Assembly: GCA_023140455.1 (NCBI GenBank)
Contig: JAGLLQ010000312.1
Coordinates: forward strand, 1-8,118
Source: Desulfobacteraceae bacterium
Lineage (GTDB): Bacteria; Desulfobacterota; Desulfobacteria; Desulfobacterales; Desulfobacteraceae
Reading direction: 5' to 3'
DNA length: 8,118 nucleotides
Positions 6,526 to 8,118 of the stretch are shown piece after piece (the first letter of the stretch is position 1; each line of letters begins with the position of its first letter). The notes beneath the pieces are model-generated. The model searched no databases, had not been told where the DNA came from, and saw nothing but the letters and a program-made list of their open reading frames with translations. A program made the position numbers and the translations under genes.

Positions 6526-7233
6526 TTATCTTAATTCACATTTTTCAACTGATTTTCCAACAATATCCTTTAGGCAAGATAGCTCTTTTTCTGAAAAATA
6601 GCTATCTTGTTTTTGGAAAAAATCAGGATTTAATACATCCGTATTTTTTCTGCAAGGTTGTAAAATGTAATGTTTTGCCCCTTTTATCATTTCCCCGATA
6701 TCTTTTGCAATTTTTTCATTTATTAGAGATTTTATGCATGTTGTTCTGAATTCATATTCAGGGGCATTTTCCATAATAAGGCTGATACTCTGCTGGACAG
6801 CTTTTAAATTGACATCTACTCCGGTGGCAGCAGGATATGTTGAAAGGTTGCTTTTGATATCCATTGCAACATAATCAATGAGTTTGTCTTTAAAGAGAAG
6901 TTCTAAGGCATGGGGCATTGTTCCGTTGGTATCAAGCTTTACCTTAAACCCCATCTCTTTAATAGTATAACAGAATTTTACAAGGTCAGGTTGAATGCAA
7001 GGTTCCCCACCTGTAATTACCACACCGTCCAGCAGTCCTTTTCTTGTCTCAAGAAAAGAAAAAAAATCTTTTTCCTGAACCTGGTCCTCTCTTTTTGGAA
7101 AAAGAGAGGATAAAACAAGCTCAGGATTATGACAAAAAGGACATTTAAAATTACATCCGATTGTGAATACAGTACAGGCAATATTCTTAGGATAATCAAT
7201 CAGAGTATGTTTTTGCAAGCCTCCTAATTTCAT
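6526..7233 (-). CDS. nrdG: Anaerobic ribonucleotide reductase activating protein (radical SAM)
   Basis: The 235-residue product carries the radical-SAM cluster motif CNFKCPFC with Cys27, Cys31 and Cys34, which binds a [4Fe-4S] cluster and S-adenosylmethionine, and the GGEP motif at 75-78. The start MKLGGLQKHTLIDYP is the characteristic N-terminus of NrdG2-type activases, which fixes the ATG at 7233 although no clear Shine-Dalgarno precedes it; coupling to nrdD, whose stop is 10 nt upstream, is likely. The enzyme generates a 5'-deoxyadenosyl radical and abstracts hydrogen from the C-terminal glycine of NrdD, activating oxygen-free dNTP synthesis. The length is greater than that of E. coli NrdG (about 155) but normal for the longer form. 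The CDS contains several strong inverted repeats, listed separately. Confidence 0.94.
   Translation of the reverse strand: MKLGGLQKHTLIDYPKNIACTVFTIGCNFKCPFCHNPELVLSSLFPKREDQVQEKDFFSFLETRKGLLDGVVITGGEPCIQPDLVKFCYTIKEMGFKVKLDTNGTMPHALELLFKDKLIDYVAMDIKSNLSTYPAATGVDVNLKAVQQSISLIMENAPEYEFRTTCIKSLINEKIAKDIGEMIKGAKHYILQPCRKNTDVLNPDFFQKQDSYFSEKELSCLKDIVGKSVEKCELR
6575..6609 (-). repeat. 35-nt hairpin-forming inverted repeat in the nrdG 3' region
   Basis: CAAGATAGC (6575-6583) and GCTATCTTG (6601-6609) are perfect 9-bp arms. After one more T-A pair and one mismatch, a 5-bp TTTTT/AAAAA inner stem (6586-6590, 6594-6598) closes a 3-nt loop. It lies inside the nrdG coding sequence about 50 nt before its stop and so about 60 nt before alr. 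In either strand the stem is flanked by A/T runs. Whether it acts in RNA as an attenuator, processing site or nothing is unknown. Confidence 0.6.
7038..7058 (-). repeat. 9-bp inverted repeat with 3-nt loop in nrdG
   Basis: CTTTTCTTG (7038-7046) and CAAGAAAAG (7050-7058) are perfect complements around TCT. This hairpin lies within nrdG codons around residues 59-66. A second, weaker A/T pairing (GAAAAA at 7058-7063 with TTTTTC at 7069-7074) adjoins it. Confidence 0.55.
7085..7110 (-). repeat. 12-bp perfect inverted repeat with 2-nt spacer in nrdG
   Basis: TCCTCTCTTTTT (7085-7096) and AAAAAGAGAGGA (7099-7110) are perfect reverse complements separated by GG. It is the longest uninterrupted inverted repeat I found in the window and lies in nrdG codons for the SSLFPKRED segment (about residues 42-50), a variable linker after the radical-SAM cysteines. 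In RNA the loop would open to at least 4 nt. Function unknown; a strong pyrimidine/purine arm pattern makes chance somewhat more likely. Confidence 0.6.
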
Positions 7234-7243
7234 AATATTGAAG

Positions 7244-8118
7244 CTATGCAGTTTTTGGTTTATAAGTTTTTCTCATGCAGAATTCGGTTTGTTTTCCATT
7301 ATTCCACTGGTTAACAGGTCTTAAATAGCCGACAATTCTTGAATAAACTTCTGTGTCTGCTCCGCATTGTTCACATTTTTCATGTTCCCCTGCAAGGTAT
7401 CCATGGGACGGGCATACACTGAAAGTCGGAGTAAGTGTAAAATATGGGAGTTTGAATTTATTGGAAACCTTTTTCACAATATTTTTAACATTTTCAATAT
7501 CTTTTACCTCTTCTCCAACAAAAAGATGAAGGACTGTTCCACCAGTATACTTTGTCTGGAGTTCGTCCTGGAGCTCGAGTGCTTCAAAGAGATCATCGGT
7601 ATAATTTACAGGCAAGTGAGTTGAGTTTGTATAAAAAGGATCACGACCCTGGATATAGGATTCTTCATTGGCACATACTATATCAGAGAATCTGTCTTTA
7701 TCTGATTTTGCAAAACGGTAGGTAGTTCCTTCAGCCGGAGTTGCTTCAAGATTGAATATTTCATCTGTATCTTGTTGAAGATTTTCTATTTTTTTTCTCA
7801 TATGATCCATGACTCTGATAGCAAATGCCTGCCCTTTTTCCGACGCAATATCTACCCCAAGGAAATTTTCACATGCTTCGTTCACGCCTAAGACTCCAAT
7901 TGTGGAAAAATGATTTTTCCAATAACAGTCAGTATTTTCTTTTATTTTTCTTAAATAAAACTTTGAATATGGATAAAGGTTGCTCTCTGTAAATTTTTCA
8001 AGAACCTTTCTTTTGATAACAAGCGAGTCGGCTGATATCTTTATTAATTCATCAAGTCTTGTAAGAAAATCATTTTCATCTTTTGCAAGATATCCGATTC
8101 TTGGCATATTTAAAGTTA
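7244..8118 (-). CDS. nrdD: Anaerobic ribonucleoside-triphosphate reductase, C-terminal part
   Basis: This is the C-terminal 290 or so residues of class III ribonucleotide reductase; the 5' part lies beyond the right edge. The methionine at 8107 is internal: the frame stays open to 8118 and reads TLNMPRIGYLA, a conserved mid-protein segment. Full-length homologues are roughly 700 residues. Counting from that Met, EATPAEGTTYRFAKSD at 121-136 is conserved, the metal-binding segment has CPSHGY (Cys232) with CEQC (Cys245, Cys248), and YSRIVGYLRPVNQWN contains the glycyl-radical Gly260. The enzyme reduces ribonucleoside triphosphates to dNTPs without oxygen, using a radical installed by NrdG, whose gene follows after 10 nt. 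The fragment has no frameshift or stop. Confidence 0.95.
   Translation of the reverse strand, partial: TLNMPRIGYLAKDENDFLTRLDELIKISADSLVIKRKVLEKFTESNLYPYSKFYLRKIKENTDCYWKNHFSTIGVLGVNEACENFLGVDIASEKGQAFAIRVMDHMRKKIENLQQDTDEIFNLEATPAEGTTYRFAKSDKDRFSDIVCANEESYIQGRDPFYTNSTHLPVNYTDDLFEALELQDELQTKYTGGTVLHLFVGEEVKDIENVKNIVKKVSNKFKLPYFTLTPTFSVCPSHGYLAGEHEKCEQCGADTEVYSRIVGYLRPVNQWNNGKQTEFCMRKTYKPKTA

Noticed and set aside
1..8118. CRISPR arrays, tRNA or rRNA genes, insertion sequences and phage genes
   Set aside because: No regularly spaced repeats, clover-leaf genes, transposase or integrase motifs were seen. The excisionase-like HTH at 4391 belongs to a ligand-binding regulator, not to a mobile element.

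Overview
The window is about 8.1 kb of gene-dense, AT-rich bacterial DNA. It holds eight protein-coding genes in three transcription units, and no RNA gene, mobile element or CRISPR array was seen. An oxygen-independent class III ribonucleotide reductase (nrdD, nrdG) points to an anaerobe or facultative anaerobe. The gene set is a short PlsB-like acyltransferase, an excisionase-type HTH fused to a periplasmic-binding-like domain, and a shikimate-kinase-like P-loop protein. This reminds me of low-GC Desulfobacterota (sulfate-reducer relatives). That placement is an inference from gene style, not a demonstrated identity.

Layout: (1) 1-2256, minus strand, transcribed right to left: a yigZ/IMPACT-family gene, then a fold-type I PLP aminotransferase 8 nt downstream, then a dienelactone-hydrolase-like alpha/beta hydrolase that overlaps the aminotransferase by 10 nt and runs off the left edge. 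(2) A divergent intergenic region of about 110 bp (2260-2368). (3) 2369-5302, plus strand: the PlsB-like acyltransferase, then, after 77 bp carrying a promoter-like sequence, the shikimate-kinase-family gene (GTG start) and the HTH-PBP regulator 19 nt behind it. (4) A 29-bp convergent junction with a small hairpin. (5) 5332-8118, minus strand: nrdD (3' part only, cut by the right edge), nrdG and alr, separated by 10 and 12 nt and so probably one operon.

How the genes work together: NrdG is the radical-SAM activase that installs the glycyl radical on NrdD, so these two form one anaerobic dNTP-synthesis system. alr supplies D-alanine for peptidoglycan and appears to share their transcript. The acyltransferase probably starts glycerophospholipid synthesis at the membrane. 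The aminotransferase and hydrolase are likely co-translated, but their substrates cannot be read from the sequence.

Most is ordinary housekeeping. The points worth a second look are: the kinase, which keeps the shikimate-kinase P-loop but has lost the conserved shikimate-binding Arg of the FRxxE motif and has a shortened lid; its tight pairing with an orphan HTH-PBP regulator; and a cluster of long inverted repeats inside the nrdG coding sequence. I found no clear evidence of an entirely new system.
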